Shown here: positions 30,729 through 39,042 of the stretch, piece by piece
Numbering within the stretch: the stretch's first letter is position 1
Layout of the letters: each line of letters begins with the position of its first letter
From: Deinobacterium chartae
Lineage (GTDB): Bacteria > Deinococcota > Deinococci > Deinococcales > Deinococcaceae
Assembly (NCBI RefSeq): GCF_014202645.1
Contig: NZ_JACHHG010000013.1
Span: forward strand, 33,608-97,607
Reading direction: 5' to 3'
DNA: 64,000 nt
Translations under genes and position numbers: made by a program
Notes under the pieces: model-generated
The model's database searches: none
What the model was told of the DNA's origin: nothing
Seen by the model: only the letters and a program-made list of their open reading frames with translations

Positions 30729-31649
30729 TCAGCAGCGCTCGAGCGTGCGCTGCGCCTCGAGGCGCAGCCGTTCACGCAGCTCCGGAGGCTCCAGGGGCTG
30801 TAGCGCCCCGCCCCAGGACAGCACCCAGGGCAGGACTTCCTCGAGGCGGCGGCAGCGCAGCGTCACCGTCAGCCCCTGCTCGTCCGGCTCCTCGAGCACG
30901 GTGTAGTAGCAGCGGCGTTCGGCAGCCACCGCTGCCGCCGACGGGTCGAGCCGTACCCGGACCCGCAGGTGGCGCTCCTCGAGGTCGGGGCGGCGCTCGA
31001 GCCGGAAATCCGGCTGTCGCGCGAAGTGGCGCTCGCCGAGTTCGAGGCCATCGATCCGGTCGAGGCGAAAGTTACGCAGCGCTTCCCGGCAAGGGTCAAA
31101 GGCGGCCAGCATCCACACCCCACCCAGCCGGAACAGGCCGTGCGGGTGCACCTCGCGCACCTGTGGGTCACGCCCGGGTGCCCGGTAGCCGAAACGAACC
31201 ACCCGCCGCTCGAGCAGGGCGGTCAGCAACGGACGCTGCAGGGCCTGCAGCCGGGGATCCTCGAGGGAGATCAGCCGCAGGTTGTCGCGCAGGTAGGCGG
31301 CGTTCTCGCGGGCCTCGCCGCTCAGTACCGCCTCGATCTTGCGGCCGGCGGAGCGCGCGGCGTCGCCGTAAACCCCGGCGAAACTCCGGGCGGCGATGTC
31401 GCTGCCCAGCAGCAGCACAAAGCCCTCTTCGGCGCTGAAGTGCAGCGGCGGTAGAAAGTAGCCGTCCATCAACGCGTAGCCGCGTCCGGGCACCGAGATG
31501 ACCGGCACACCCGCCTCGTTCAGCGCCAGGATGTCGCGGTACACCGTCCGGCGTGACACCTCGAAGCTGCGTGCCAGATCTTCGGCCCGTGCCCAGCTGC
31601 GGCTCTGCAACTCGAGGACCAGCCCCAGCAGCCGATCGGTCCGGTTCAT
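30729..31649 (-). CDS. YafY/WYL-domain transcriptional regulator
   Basis: This 306-residue protein has an N-terminal HTH_11 DNA-binding domain (RLLGLVLELQSRSWARAEDLARSFEVSRRTVYRDILALNEAGVP in pieces), then a WYL domain with GLFRLGGVWMLAAFDPCREALRNFRLDRI where the usual WYL is WML, and a C-terminal WCX domain. WYL regulators sense small molecules or nucleic acids. It is divergent from the PLP enzyme at 31758 with a 12-bp palindrome between them, a likely autoregulatory site. A second ATG 18 codons upstream (31703) is possible. The open frame continues antisense to the next gene, which is not coding. Confidence 0.88.
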   Translation of the reverse strand: MNRTDRLLGLVLELQSRSWARAEDLARSFEVSRRTVYRDILALNEAGVPVISVPGRGYALMDGYFLPPLHFSAEEGFVLLLGSDIAARSFAGVYGDAARSAGRKIEAVLSGEARENAAYLRDNLRLISLEDPRLQALQRPLLTALLERRVVRFGYRAPGRDPQVREVHPHGLFRLGGVWMLAAFDPCREALRNFRLDRIDGLELGERHFARQPDFRLERRPDLEERHLRVRVRLDPSAAAVAAERRCYYTVLEEPDEQGLTVTLRCRRLEEVLPWVLSWGGALQPLEPPELRERLRLEAQRTLERC

Positions 31650-31708
31650 GCGCTGTGAGGGGTCCGCAGGCGGCCTGCGCAAGAGAGCAGCAGGACCGGA
31701 CATCTCAA

Positions 31709-31720
31709 ACGGACGTCCGT
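31709..31720. promoter_or_regulatory. Palindrome ACGGACGTCCGT in the yafY/PLP-enzyme intergenic region
   Basis: A perfect 12-bp palindrome, ten bases before a TATAAT box in the region where a -35 is expected. It is a candidate operator for the WYL regulator. Confidence 0.6.
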
Positions 31721-31729
31721 CCGGAGGTT

Positions 31730-31735
31730 TATAAT
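31730..31735 (+). promoter_or_regulatory. TATAAT -10 box of the PLP-enzyme gene
   Basis: Perfect consensus, with no recognisable -35 box. It excludes the in-frame ATG at 31734 as a start. Confidence 0.65.
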
Positions 31736-31757
31736 GGCTGCAGAAAGGTTGGAGATC

Positions 31758-32942
31758 ATGAACTATTTTCGCACGCGTGCCGTCCACGCGGGGCACGGCG
31801 TCGATCCCCAGACCGGGGCTCACGCCGTCCCGGTGTATCAGACCTCGACGTTCGCTTACGGCTCGGCCGAACGCGGTGCTCGCCTGTTCGGCGGCGAAGA
31901 GCAGGGTTTCATCTACAGCCGCATCACCAACCCCACCGTGCGCGCCTTTGAACGCAAGGTGGCCGACCTCGAGGGAGCCGAAGACGGTCTGGCCTTTACC
32001 AGCGGCATGGCAGCGGTGAGTGCGCTGGCCTTCACCTTCTTGGCCCCCGGCGACGAGGTCGTATACCTGGGACCGCTGTACGGCGGCACCGAGGGCTTTT
32101 TTGAGCACCTGCTCAGCCGCTTTGGCATCATCACGGTGGACGCCGAGCAGGCGGGCGGCCTCGAGGCCGCCGTGACCGAACGCACCCGGATGGTGTACGT
32201 CGAGACCCCGACCAACCCCACGCTGCGGGTGCACGACCTGGCCGAGGTCGCCCGTCGGGCTCACGCGGTCGGAGCGCTGGCCGTGGCGGACAACACCTTT
32301 GCCAGCCCGTACCTGACCCGCCCGCTCGAGTTCGGCTTCGACGTGGTGATGCACTCGGCCACCAAGTACCTGGGCGGTCACGGTGACGCGATCGGCGGCG
32401 TGCTGGTCGGTTCGTCCGAACGGCTCGCGCAGGTGCGCGGCGAGGGCCTGCGCCACGTGGGCGGCTGCCTGGGGCCGCAAGACGCCTTCTTGCTGCTGCG
32501 CGGCGTCAAGACCCTCCCGCTGCGCATGGAAGCCCACTGCGACGGTGCTGAGGCCGTCGCCCGCTTCCTCGAGGGACAGCCCGGCGTCGCCCGCGTCTAC
32601 TACCCCGGCCTCGAATCCCACCCGGATCACCCGGTCGCCGCGCGCCAGATGCGCCGCTTCGGCGGCATGGTCTCCATCGACCTCGAGGGCGGCTTCGTGG
32701 CCGCACAGGCTTTCTTGAACCACCTCGAGCTCTTTACCCAGGCGGTCAGCCTGGGCGACGTCGAGTCGCTGGCCACCCACCCCGCCTCCACCACGCACGC
32801 ATTGCTGCCCCGCGAGCAGCGGGAGCGTCAGGGTATCAGCGAGGGACTGGTGCGGCTGTCGGTGGGTATCGAAGACCCCCGGGACCTGATCGCCGACCTC
32901 GCGCGGGCCCTCGAGGCGCTGCGCTCCCCAGCACTGCGCTGA
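31758..32942 (+). CDS. Cys/Met metabolism PLP-dependent enzyme (cystathionine gamma-synthase/lyase family)
   Basis: This 394-residue fold-type I PLP enzyme has [52 protein letters not shown] and the Schiff-base Lys in [13 protein letters not shown]. The reaction could be cystathionine gamma-synthase, gamma-lyase or O-acetylhomoserine sulfhydrylase. The loop YGGTEGFF lacks the Cys found in true methionine gamma-lyases, which argues against that activity. ATG 31758 is used because GGAG lies just upstream and the earlier ATG overlaps the -10 box. It sits opposite a WYL regulator that may control it. Confidence 0.9.
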   Translation: MNYFRTRAVHAGHGVDPQTGAHAVPVYQTSTFAYGSAERGARLFGGEEQGFIYSRITNPTVRAFERKVADLEGAEDGLAFTSGMAAVSALAFTFLAPGDEVVYLGPLYGGTEGFFEHLLSRFGIITVDAEQAGGLEAAVTERTRMVYVETPTNPTLRVHDLAEVARRAHAVGALAVADNTFASPYLTRPLEFGFDVVMHSATKYLGGHGDAIGGVLVGSSERLAQVRGEGLRHVGGCLGPQDAFLLLRGVKTLPLRMEAHCDGAEAVARFLEGQPGVARVYYPGLESHPDHPVAARQMRRFGGMVSIDLEGGFVAAQAFLNHLELFTQAVSLGDVESLATHPASTTHALLPREQRERQGISEGLVRLSVGIEDPRDLIADLARALEALRSPALR

Positions 32943-33174
32943 GGTCAAAATTGCGTTAGGGGAATGCCCGGGCCAGCCTCATCCGGGTGACCGGGGGGTG
33001 AGTTAAGCTACGGCCACTTTCCCCCCGCGTCGGTAGAGATCCGCAGCGCACGCGTCTTCGACCTCGCAGCTCGCGGCCTTCCGGTGAAAAAGCAGCCCTG
33101 TTGTCCTGATCCACGCCCGATCCTGGCTGGAGCTCACGCTCCACGGCAGGGCCGGGGGTGTTTCCGAGGTGATC

Positions 33175-34269
33175 GTGTCCGAACCTGCGCCCCTGTACCC
33201 GCACCTTCCGTCCTGTGATGCCGCCTTGCAGCGCCTCGAGGCCCTGAATGCCGAAGCCTTCGCCCTGCGCTACGAGCGTCCCAAACGCTCGCTCCAGCTG
33301 GTCTCCGAGGCCGTCGAACTGGCCCGCAGTGTCGGAGGCGAGGCGTGGCTGGCGGAGCTGTTCCATACGCGCAGCCTGGCGTACTTTTACCTGTCGGATT
33401 TCGAATCGAGCGCGGACAGTGCGCTGCGCGCCCTGTCCCGGGCCCGCCCGGAAGATCACCGCCTGCTGGGCCGCTGCTATTTCCTGCTGGGTGCCTGTCT
33501 GGGCGAGCTGGCCCAGCACCGCGAGTCGGTAGACAACTTCCTGCGCTCGCTGCCGCACTCGCAAGCCGCCGGGGACGAGACCGTACACACCCTGACCCTG
33601 CTGAACCTGAGCGTGCTGCAGTGCAAGCTGGGCCAGCACCGCGCCGCCCTCGAGGGTTGCCGTCAGGTGCTGCGCCGCCGCAAACACCTGAGCGTTCCGC
33701 AGCTGTGTCAGGCCATCTGCGTGTTGGCCGAGGTGCACCTGTGGCTCGAGCGCCCGGACCGGGCCGCAGCCGCAGGCCATACCGCGCTGCGGCTGCTGCA
33801 GCAGCACGGCCTGATCGACTTCAAGGCGCAGGTGTTCTTTACCCTGGCCGCCATTCACGAAGAGACCGGCGATCTGGCCCGTGCCACCCGGCTGTACGGC
33901 GAAGCGTACCGCATGGCCGGGCGCACCGGGCACCAGAGCCTCAAGGCCAAGGCCTCGTTCGGGATGGCCAAGCTGCTGCGCGCGCGTGGCCGACACACCG
34001 CCTACCTCGAGCAGCTCGAGGAGACCGTGCGGCTCGCGCGGCAGATCAAGCATCTGGAACTGCTGGTCAAGGGGCATCGCCTGCTGGCCGAGGCACGGCA
34101 CTCGGCGGGCCAGACCGCCGAGGGTCAGGAGCACGCCCGGCTGGCCGACTACTACCAGGGCATGGAGAGCAACCCGCAGGCCGACGCTCGCCACAGGGCG
34201 CTGCTGGAGCGGGTGCGGGCCTTCACCGCAGGGCAGGCCGCAGCGCCCAAACCGCTGAGGCTGCGCTGA
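33175..34269 (+). CDS. Tetratricopeptide-repeat protein
   Basis: This 364-residue all-helical protein has seven or more TPR-like units, for example LLGRCYFLLGACLGELAQ, LLNLSVLQCKLGQHRAALEG, ICVLAEVHLWLERPDRAAA and FFTLAAIHEETGDLARATRLYGEAY. There is no signal peptide and no attached output domain. Similar repeats precede GGDEF or HTH domains in related bacteria, but here the protein ends after the repeats. The GTG at 33175 has GAGG five bases upstream; GTG 33169 is the alternative. The 230 bases before it hold no clear promoter. Confidence 0.8.
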   Translation: MSEPAPLYPHLPSCDAALQRLEALNAEAFALRYERPKRSLQLVSEAVELARSVGGEAWLAELFHTRSLAYFYLSDFESSADSALRALSRARPEDHRLLGRCYFLLGACLGELAQHRESVDNFLRSLPHSQAAGDETVHTLTLLNLSVLQCKLGQHRAALEGCRQVLRRRKHLSVPQLCQAICVLAEVHLWLERPDRAAAAGHTALRLLQQHGLIDFKAQVFFTLAAIHEETGDLARATRLYGEAYRMAGRTGHQSLKAKASFGMAKLLRARGRHTAYLEQLEETVRLARQIKHLELLVKGHRLLAEARHSAGQTAEGQEHARLADYYQGMESNPQADARHRALLERVRAFTAGQAAAPKPLRLR

Positions 34270-34299
34270 CGCCGCAGCGCAGGCCGGCGGCGAGAGAGG

Positions 34300-34842
34300 T
34301 CAGAAGTCCTGCAACCCCGGCTGCCCCCCCAAGGCCAGCCCGGATGCGTAGGTCACGCGGGTAAACACCTTGCCGCTCGCGGACACCAGCACCCGCCCCT
34401 CGAGGCGGTTGCCGCTGGCATCCGCCCAGACCGAGAACAGTTTGCGGCCCTGCTTCAAGGCGGTGAGCCGGGTCGCATCGCTTCCCCTGGGCAGGGTGCT
34501 CGTTTCGCGGCCAGGGCCGTACTTGCGGTCAAGCCGGTTTTTCAGTTCGGCGTAGGTGTTGAGCGAACCGTTCCCTGATCCGATCCACACCACCACCCCG
34601 GTCAGCCGTCCCGCAGGGTCAAACAGGGTGTACACATCGGTGTCCGCGCCCAGGATCTCTCCGCCGAAACGGGCCTCGTGGCTTTTGCGCGCCTCGAGGG
34701 TGTACCCGCGCTGGGTCAGCGCTGCGCGCACCCGCTCGAACCCAACACCCCAGGAAAGCCCGGCGAATTGAACCTGGGCAGCGGCCAGCGCGGTGCTTCC
34801 CAGCAGCGCGGCAAGAACGGAGGCAACGGTCAGGGTTTTCAT
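34300..34842 (-). CDS. Secreted protein of unknown function
   Basis: This 180-residue protein has a clear signal peptide (MKTLTVASVLAALLGSTALAAAQ) and a single globular domain starting FAGLSWGVGFERVRAALTQRGY, with VYTLFDPAGRLTGVVVWI and AELKNRLDRKYGPGRE. This pattern recurs in small exported proteins of many bacteria without assigned function. It converges on the TPR gene and is followed upstream by a CAP lipoprotein on the same strand. I do not recognise a named family. Confidence 0.75.
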   Translation of the reverse strand: MKTLTVASVLAALLGSTALAAAQVQFAGLSWGVGFERVRAALTQRGYTLEARKSHEARFGGEILGADTDVYTLFDPAGRLTGVVVWIGSGNGSLNTYAELKNRLDRKYGPGRETSTLPRGSDATRLTALKQGRKLFSVWADASGNRLEGRVLVSASGKVFTRVTYASGLALGGQPGLQDF

Positions 34843-34952
34843 CTCGAGACAGCACGCTAACAGATATGCCACCGGGGCGGCACCCGGGCTGACCCGGTCC
34901 GCCTTTGGCTTTTCTTCAAGCGCTTCTCACTCGAGGGCAAGGTCCACCCGAG

Positions 34953-35381
34953 TCAGGGAGCCATCATCAGCAGCACCCAGCGGTCGTGGTGACGGCCCAC
35001 CCCCGCACGCACGAAGCGGTCGTTCATCAGGTTCAGGCAGTGCGCCTGGTCTGCCAGCCAGGCATCCAGGGCGGTATCAAACGTCTTGCTCCCCCGCACC
35101 TGGCTCTCGCTCAGCGCGTCGAACTTCTCCAGGCCGGACTCCCGCACCGCCGCCGTCACCGTCCGCTGCGGCTCGGCCGCCCGCAGCGCAGCGGCCTGCG
35201 CCAGCCGTGGGTCCATCCGAAGCGGACCTGCCTTGTCCATGGTGGCGCTGCCACAACTGCGCGCCTGCGCGCGCACGCGGTTTACCCGGTCGAACAGATG
35301 CTGCTCCGCCGAGCGCTCCGAGCGCAGGTCGCAGGCACCCAGCAGCCCCAGCAGCCCCAGCGGATAAAGCGCTCTGAACAT
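34953..35381 (-). CDS. Short CAP/SCP-like lipoprotein (copy 3)
   Basis: This 142-residue protein has a lipobox GAC in LLGLLGACDLRSE, followed directly by a reduced CAP-like domain: LFDRVNRVRAQARSCG, RLAQAAALRAAE, AWLADQAHCLNLMNDRFVRAGVG. The HCRNIM-type signature of the other two copies is recognisable as HCLNLM, but the YFDH and GENIAAG segments are missing or changed, so it is a divergent paralogue rather than a recent copy. The ATG lies seven bases after a TACAGT -10 box, giving a leaderless message. Confidence 0.78.
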   Translation of the reverse strand: MFRALYPLGLLGLLGACDLRSERSAEQHLFDRVNRVRAQARSCGSATMDKAGPLRMDPRLAQAAALRAAEPQRTVTAAVRESGLEKFDALSESQVRGSKTFDTALDAWLADQAHCLNLMNDRFVRAGVGRHHDRWVLLMMAP

Positions 35382-35388
35382 GCCCCCT

Positions 35389-35394
35389 ACTGTA
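35389..35394 (-). promoter_or_regulatory. Leaderless promoter of CAP copy 3
   Basis: TACAGT on the minus strand, seven bases before the ATG. Confidence 0.55.
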
Positions 35395-35511
35395 GCCGAC
35401 CGCTTCCAGCAGGCCGTGAGAAACCCCGGGGTAACGATCGGTGATCCCGAGCCGGGTCCGCTCTATCTTTTCCGGGTGCGCTCAAGTTACACTGAAAGCG
35501 GAGCGCGTAAA

Positions 35512-35542
35512 GAAGGCGGGGGAAACCCCGCCTTCGCGTTTT
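35512..35542 (+). terminator. Orphan GAAA-loop hairpin with CGCGTTTT tail
   Basis: A 10-bp stem (35512-35521 with 35526-35535) is capped by GAAA and followed by CGCGTTTT. There is no plus-strand gene before it, apart from a TACACT box at 35488-35493 that could start a very short RNA. Confidence 0.5.
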
Positions 35543-35649
35543 GCTGTGCCCGGACGCCGCCCCTGCAGAGAAGCCGCCGGTTCCGGCCCGCCTGGGGCGA
35601 TGCCCCTTTCGTGCCTGAAACCGGCCGGAACGCTCGCGGTCCAAAGCGC

Positions 35650-35675
35650 AGCCCCCTCCGCTGGCGGAGGGGGCT
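35650..35675 (-). terminator. Terminator after the DAHP synthase gene
   Basis: AGCCCCCTCCGC pairs with GCGGAGGGGGCT just beyond the stop codon. Confidence 0.7.
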
Positions 35676-35689
35676 GGACCCGGGGAAAC

Positions 35690-36772
35690 TCAGCCGAGCA
35701 CCGGCTCGCGCTTGAGCATGGGCGCGATCGCATCGTAAAAGCGGGTAAAGCCGGCGAAGTCCAGCTGTTGTTCGTTGTCGGACAGCGCGGTGGCGGGGCT
35801 GGGGTGCACCTCCACGTGGATGCCGTCGGCACCGACCGCCAGCGCGGCCTTGGCCAGCGGGATCAGCAGGTCGCGGCGACCGGCGGCGTGGGTCACGTCC
35901 ACCACGACCGGCAGGTGGGTCTCTTGCTTGGCGACCGCGACCGCCGAAAGGTCCAGCGTGTTGCGCGTCCACTTCTCGTACGTGCGGATGCCGCGCTCGC
36001 ACAAGATCACGTCGGGGTTACCCTCGGCCAGGATGTACTCGGCGGCGTACAGCCACTCTTCCATGGTCGCCGACAGACCGCGCTTGAGCAGCACCGGCTT
36101 GCGTGCGCGGCCCACCTCGCGCAGCAGCGCGAAGTTGTGCATGTTGCGCGCGCCGATCTGCAGCAAGTCGGCGTACTCGGCCACGATCTCCACGTCACGG
36201 GTATCCATCACCTCGGTAACGAACATCTGCCCGTTGGCGTCCGCCGCGTGGCGACCCAGAATCAGTCCGTCCACACCCATGCCCTGGAAGCCGTACGGGC
36301 TGGTGCGCGGCTTGTAAGCCCCGCCACGCAGCACCTTGACGCCGTAGCCGGACAGGAACTGGGCCGTGGACTCCATCTGCTCCTCGGACTCGATCGAGCA
36401 GGGACCGGCGATCAAGAACGGCGCGTTGCCGCCCCCGATGCGCAGGTCGCCCAGCTCGAGGACCGTGTCCTCGGCCTTGACCTTGCGCGAGATCAGCAGC
36501 TGCTTCTTGTCCTGGGTCTCCTCGAGGTCAAGGCTGGCCTTGAAGATCTCCTTGAACAGCTTCTTGACCGTCGCCTCGGGGAAGGGGCCGGGGTTGGCCG
36601 CAGCGAGGTCGCGCAGCATCTGCTCCTCGCGGGCAGGATCGTAGTGGGGTTTGCCCATCAGGGAGTGCAGTTGGCCGATCTGGGTGACGATCTGGGCGCG
36701 CTCGGAGAGCAGGGCCAGAATCTGGTGATTGATCCGGTCGATCTCGGAGCGGAGTTCGGCGATTTGATCCAT
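35690..36772 (-). CDS. Bifunctional chorismate mutase / DAHP synthase
   Basis: This 360-residue fusion has an AroQ-type chorismate mutase (about 1-85: MDQIAELRSEIDRINHQILA, KPHYDPAREEQML) and an AroA-beta type 3-deoxy-7-phosphoheptulonate synthase (about 110-360) with LIAGPCSIES, GGAYKPRTSPYGFQG and the metal-binding Cys, His and Asp in ILCERG and VDVTHAAGR. It condenses phosphoenolpyruvate with erythrose 4-phosphate at the start of the shikimate pathway; the mutase domain commonly gives feedback control by chorismate or prephenate. A TAAGCT box nine bases before the ATG suggests a leaderless or near-leaderless message. Confidence 0.95.
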   Translation of the reverse strand: MDQIAELRSEIDRINHQILALLSERAQIVTQIGQLHSLMGKPHYDPAREEQMLRDLAAANPGPFPEATVKKLFKEIFKASLDLEETQDKKQLLISRKVKAEDTVLELGDLRIGGGNAPFLIAGPCSIESEEQMESTAQFLSGYGVKVLRGGAYKPRTSPYGFQGMGVDGLILGRHAADANGQMFVTEVMDTRDVEIVAEYADLLQIGARNMHNFALLREVGRARKPVLLKRGLSATMEEWLYAAEYILAEGNPDVILCERGIRTYEKWTRNTLDLSAVAVAKQETHLPVVVDVTHAAGRRDLLIPLAKAALAVGADGIHVEVHPSPATALSDNEQQLDFAGFTRFYDAIAPMLKREPVLG

Positions 36773-36781
36773 AGTCTCATC

Positions 36782-36787
36782 AGCTTA
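36782..36787 (-). promoter_or_regulatory. -10 box of the DAHP synthase gene
   Basis: TAAGCT on the minus strand, nine bases before the ATG; no ribosome site is visible. Confidence 0.45.
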
Positions 36788-36988
36788 GCCCCCCGCCTGC
36801 TGGCACACGCCAATTCAACTGCACAAGTTTTAGACAAACGGTATAGGCGAGAAAAATCTGTCCAGACGACAAAAAGTTGGATACACAAATTCAAGCGGAA
36901 TCTCGAGGTCGCGGGCTCAGGGGCTCGTGAGCGAAGCGGCCTGCGCCCGTCTTCCCATCCAGTCACGCCGCAGTCATACCCTGCTGTC

Positions 36989-36994
36989 TAGGCT
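36989..36994 (+). promoter_or_regulatory. Leaderless promoter of the LprI-like gene
   Basis: TAGGCT, six bases, then ATG 37001. Confidence 0.55.
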
Positions 36995-37000
36995 GAGCGC

Positions 37001-37837
37001 ATGAGACCCTTCCTGACCTGGACCGGCCTGCTGGCCCTGACGCTGAGCGGTTTTTCTGCCCGTGCGTCCCTATCCGACTGCAAAGGAGGCGACCAGGCCG
37101 CCTGGACCCGCTGTATGGAGCGCGAACTGCGCGACTCGGACCGCACGATCAACGCGGTCTACAGCGCGCAGATGGCCCCACTGGGCGCTGAGCAACGCAC
37201 CGCGCTGCGCGACGCGCAGCGCCTGTGGCTGCGCACGCGGGACCGCGCCTGCGGCCTCGATCCGCGCGAGAGCAACCGCGAACGCTGGTTCCGCAGCATC
37301 CTTCGGGACGGGGCCCGGACCGTGTGCGTGGTCCGCTTCACCCATGCGCGCATCGCCGAACTCAAGCGCTACGTGCCGACAGCGCCTTCGTTTGCAGAGA
37401 CCTACGACGGCGACGAATACGAGTACCGGGGACGCCGCGAGGTCGTGCGCGGCAAATACTACCTCGAGGTAACCGTAGACAGCGGCAAGGTGGCGCGCCG
37501 CGCCGAAACCGAGCTGTTCGTGAGCGTTTGCAGCGACCGCGAGTGCTCGGGCCGCTCGGTGCGGGCTCGCAAGGATACGGCCTCACAGGCGCGCGAGACC
37601 GTGGGCGTGGCCTTTGATCTCGACAACGGACGCATCTACACGCACAGCAACGGCCAGTGGGACGCCCGGCCGGGCAGCGCGGAAGGGCGCGACCTCTCGC
37701 TCACCGGAGCGTTTTACGCCTACGTCACCTCGAGCACCTCGCTGCGCGACCTGGTACGGTCAGGACTGGTCAGCGTCCACCTCGAGGGGCCCTTCCGCCA
37801 TCCTGTTCCCAAGGGATACCGGCCGCTGGGCCGCTGA
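37001..37837 (+). CDS. Secreted LprI-like (DUF1311) protein
   Basis: This 278-residue protein has a signal peptide ending near FSARA and an N-terminal DUF1311/LprI-type domain: CKGGDQAAWTRCMERELRDSD, ALRDAQRLWLRTRDRAC, ILRDGARTVCVVRFTHARI, with cysteines likely paired. LprI relatives inhibit lysozyme. The C-terminal half (from about residue 125) is unrecognised, beta-rich, and includes two more cysteines in VSVCSDRECSG. It is transcribed without a leader and converges on tatC. Lysozyme inhibition is a family-level guess only. Confidence 0.72.
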   Translation: MRPFLTWTGLLALTLSGFSARASLSDCKGGDQAAWTRCMERELRDSDRTINAVYSAQMAPLGAEQRTALRDAQRLWLRTRDRACGLDPRESNRERWFRSILRDGARTVCVVRFTHARIAELKRYVPTAPSFAETYDGDEYEYRGRREVVRGKYYLEVTVDSGKVARRAETELFVSVCSDRECSGRSVRARKDTASQARETVGVAFDLDNGRIYTHSNGQWDARPGSAEGRDLSLTGAFYAYVTSSTSLRDLVRSGLVSVHLEGPFRHPVPKGYRPLGR

Positions 37838-37855
37838 TTCGGCGAGCAGCGGCCC
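37828..37855. terminator. Hairpin shared by the LprI-like gene and tatC
   Basis: GGGCCGCTG (37828-37836) pairs with CAGCGGCCC (37847-37855). It includes the end of one gene and abuts the stop of the other. Confidence 0.6.
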
Positions 37856-38626
37856 TTAAACTTCGAGTTCCTCTTGCTCCACCGCCACGGGGCGCGGGGC
37901 TGCGAAGCGCGACACGATGATACCCACCTCGTACAGCAGGTACAGCGGCCCCGCCATCAGCATCAGGTTCACCGGGTCCGAAGTCGGCGTAATGATCGCC
38001 GAGACGATCAGGATGATCACGAAGGCAAAGCGGCGCACGCTGCCCAGCATGCGGGCGTTCACCAGCCCGATCTTGGTAAGCAAAAACGCCAGGATCGGCA
38101 GCTCGAAAATCAGCCCGAACACCGCGAGGTACGTCAGGATCTGCGAGATGTACTGCGCGATGTTGAGGTTGACGATCACCGCGCCGTCGAGGAAGTCCAC
38201 CAAAAAAGGCACTGCGTACGGCAAGATGATCTGATAACAGAACACCGTGCCCAGCCCGAAGGACAGCCCCGCACCCAGGATGAACGGTACCGCCCAGCGG
38301 CGTTCGGTCGCGGTGAGTCCCGGCATCACGAACAGCCACACCTGGTGCAGCATGAACGGCAGGGCGACGATCAGGCCGCCCCACAGCGCCACCGAGAGGC
38401 TCACAAACAGCTGGTCGGTCAGCTGGATCGCCACCAGGTTCACCTCGCCCTTGGCGAAGCGGATCGGATGCTTGAGCAGTTCCAGCAGCGGACCCCGGTA
38501 TGTCCAGGCCAGCGCCGCACCCGCCGCCCAGAAGCCCAGCATGTAAAACAGGCGCAGGCGCAACTCCTCGAGGTGGTCCATCAGCGGAGCCTCGACCATG
38601 GGGGTGCGGCGGGAACGTCTGGCCAT
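37856..38626 (-). CDS. tatC: Twin-arginine translocase subunit TatC
   Basis: This 256-residue six-helix membrane protein recognises twin-arginine signal peptides and, with TatA, exports folded proteins. Family marks are MDHLEELRLRLFYMLGFW at the N-terminus, FMLHQVWLFVMPGLTATERR in the first loop, and FGLIFELPILAFLLTKIGLVN. It begins three bases after the tatA stop, so both are made from one transcript. No TatB-like gene is present, in line with the two-component TatAC systems of Gram-positive-like lineages. Confidence 0.96.
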   Translation of the reverse strand: MARRSRRTPMVEAPLMDHLEELRLRLFYMLGFWAAGAALAWTYRGPLLELLKHPIRFAKGEVNLVAIQLTDQLFVSLSVALWGGLIVALPFMLHQVWLFVMPGLTATERRWAVPFILGAGLSFGLGTVFCYQIILPYAVPFLVDFLDGAVIVNLNIAQYISQILTYLAVFGLIFELPILAFLLTKIGLVNARMLGSVRRFAFVIILIVSAIITPTSDPVNLMLMAGPLYLLYEVGIIVSRFAAPRPVAVEQEELEV

Positions 38627-38629
38627 GAT

Positions 38630-38887
38630 TTACTTCTGGGCGGCCTCGGCCTCGAGGGCCGGAGCCGGGGCCGCGGCCTTCGCCTGGGGCTCGGCCTCGC
38701 TGCGGGCCGCGGCCTTGGGCTCGTCCTTGAGGCTGGCCTCGAGGTCCTCGCGGATGCCCTGCGTGCCCCGGCGGAACTCGCGGATGCCCTGTCCCAGGCT
38801 CTTACCGAGCTCGGGCAGCTTCTTGGGCCCGAAGATCAGCAAGACGGCGACCAGGATAAGAATGACTTCTGCAGGACCTAAATTCAT
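38630..38887 (-). CDS. tatA: Twin-arginine translocase subunit TatA
   Basis: This 85-residue protein has the short N-terminal membrane helix (LGPAEVILILVAVLLIFG), the PKKLPELGKSLGQGIREFRRG hinge and amphipathic helix, and a long Ala/Glu/Lys-rich acidic tail. It oligomerises to form the translocation pathway for folded proteins selected by TatC. The FGPKKLPELG hinge is nearly invariant in the family. It is the first gene of a tatA-tatC operon. Confidence 0.96.
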   Translation of the reverse strand: MNLGPAEVILILVAVLLIFGPKKLPELGKSLGQGIREFRRGTQGIREDLEASLKDEPKAAARSEAEPQAKAAAPAPALEAEAAQK

Positions 38888-39011
38888 GTGCTGTTCCTCC
38901 CTGCTGCCGGAAAATCCCGCTTGTATACCGGATTCTCCTGTGGATCCCCGCGCGGGAGACGGGGCCTTGTTCAGGCGCGCGGCTCCCGCGCCGCTCGGAT
39001 CATTCCTCGGA

Positions 39012-39042
39012 AAACTGCAGAAGACGCAATTTTCGCAGTTTC
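39012..39042 (-). terminator. Weak terminator-like hairpin after glmU
   Basis: On the minus strand GAAACTGC and GCAGTTTTC form a stem of 8-9 bp with a long loop just after the glmU stop. The T run is short. Confidence 0.45.

Larger units (their letters stand above)
35382..35689. other. Intergenic gap with two hairpins
   Basis: No credible gene. It holds the CAP copy 3 promoter, an orphan GAAA-loop hairpin at 35512-35535, and the DAHP-synthase terminator at 35650-35675. Confidence 0.6.

Noticed and set aside
31758..32942. Methionine gamma-lyase
   Set aside because: The active-site Cys of that enzyme is Gly here, in the YGGTEGFF loop.
30729..32948. Single 739-codon minus-strand gene covering yafY and beyond
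   Set aside because: Only the last 306 codons have family homology; the upstream part is antisense to the PLP enzyme and crosses its promoter.
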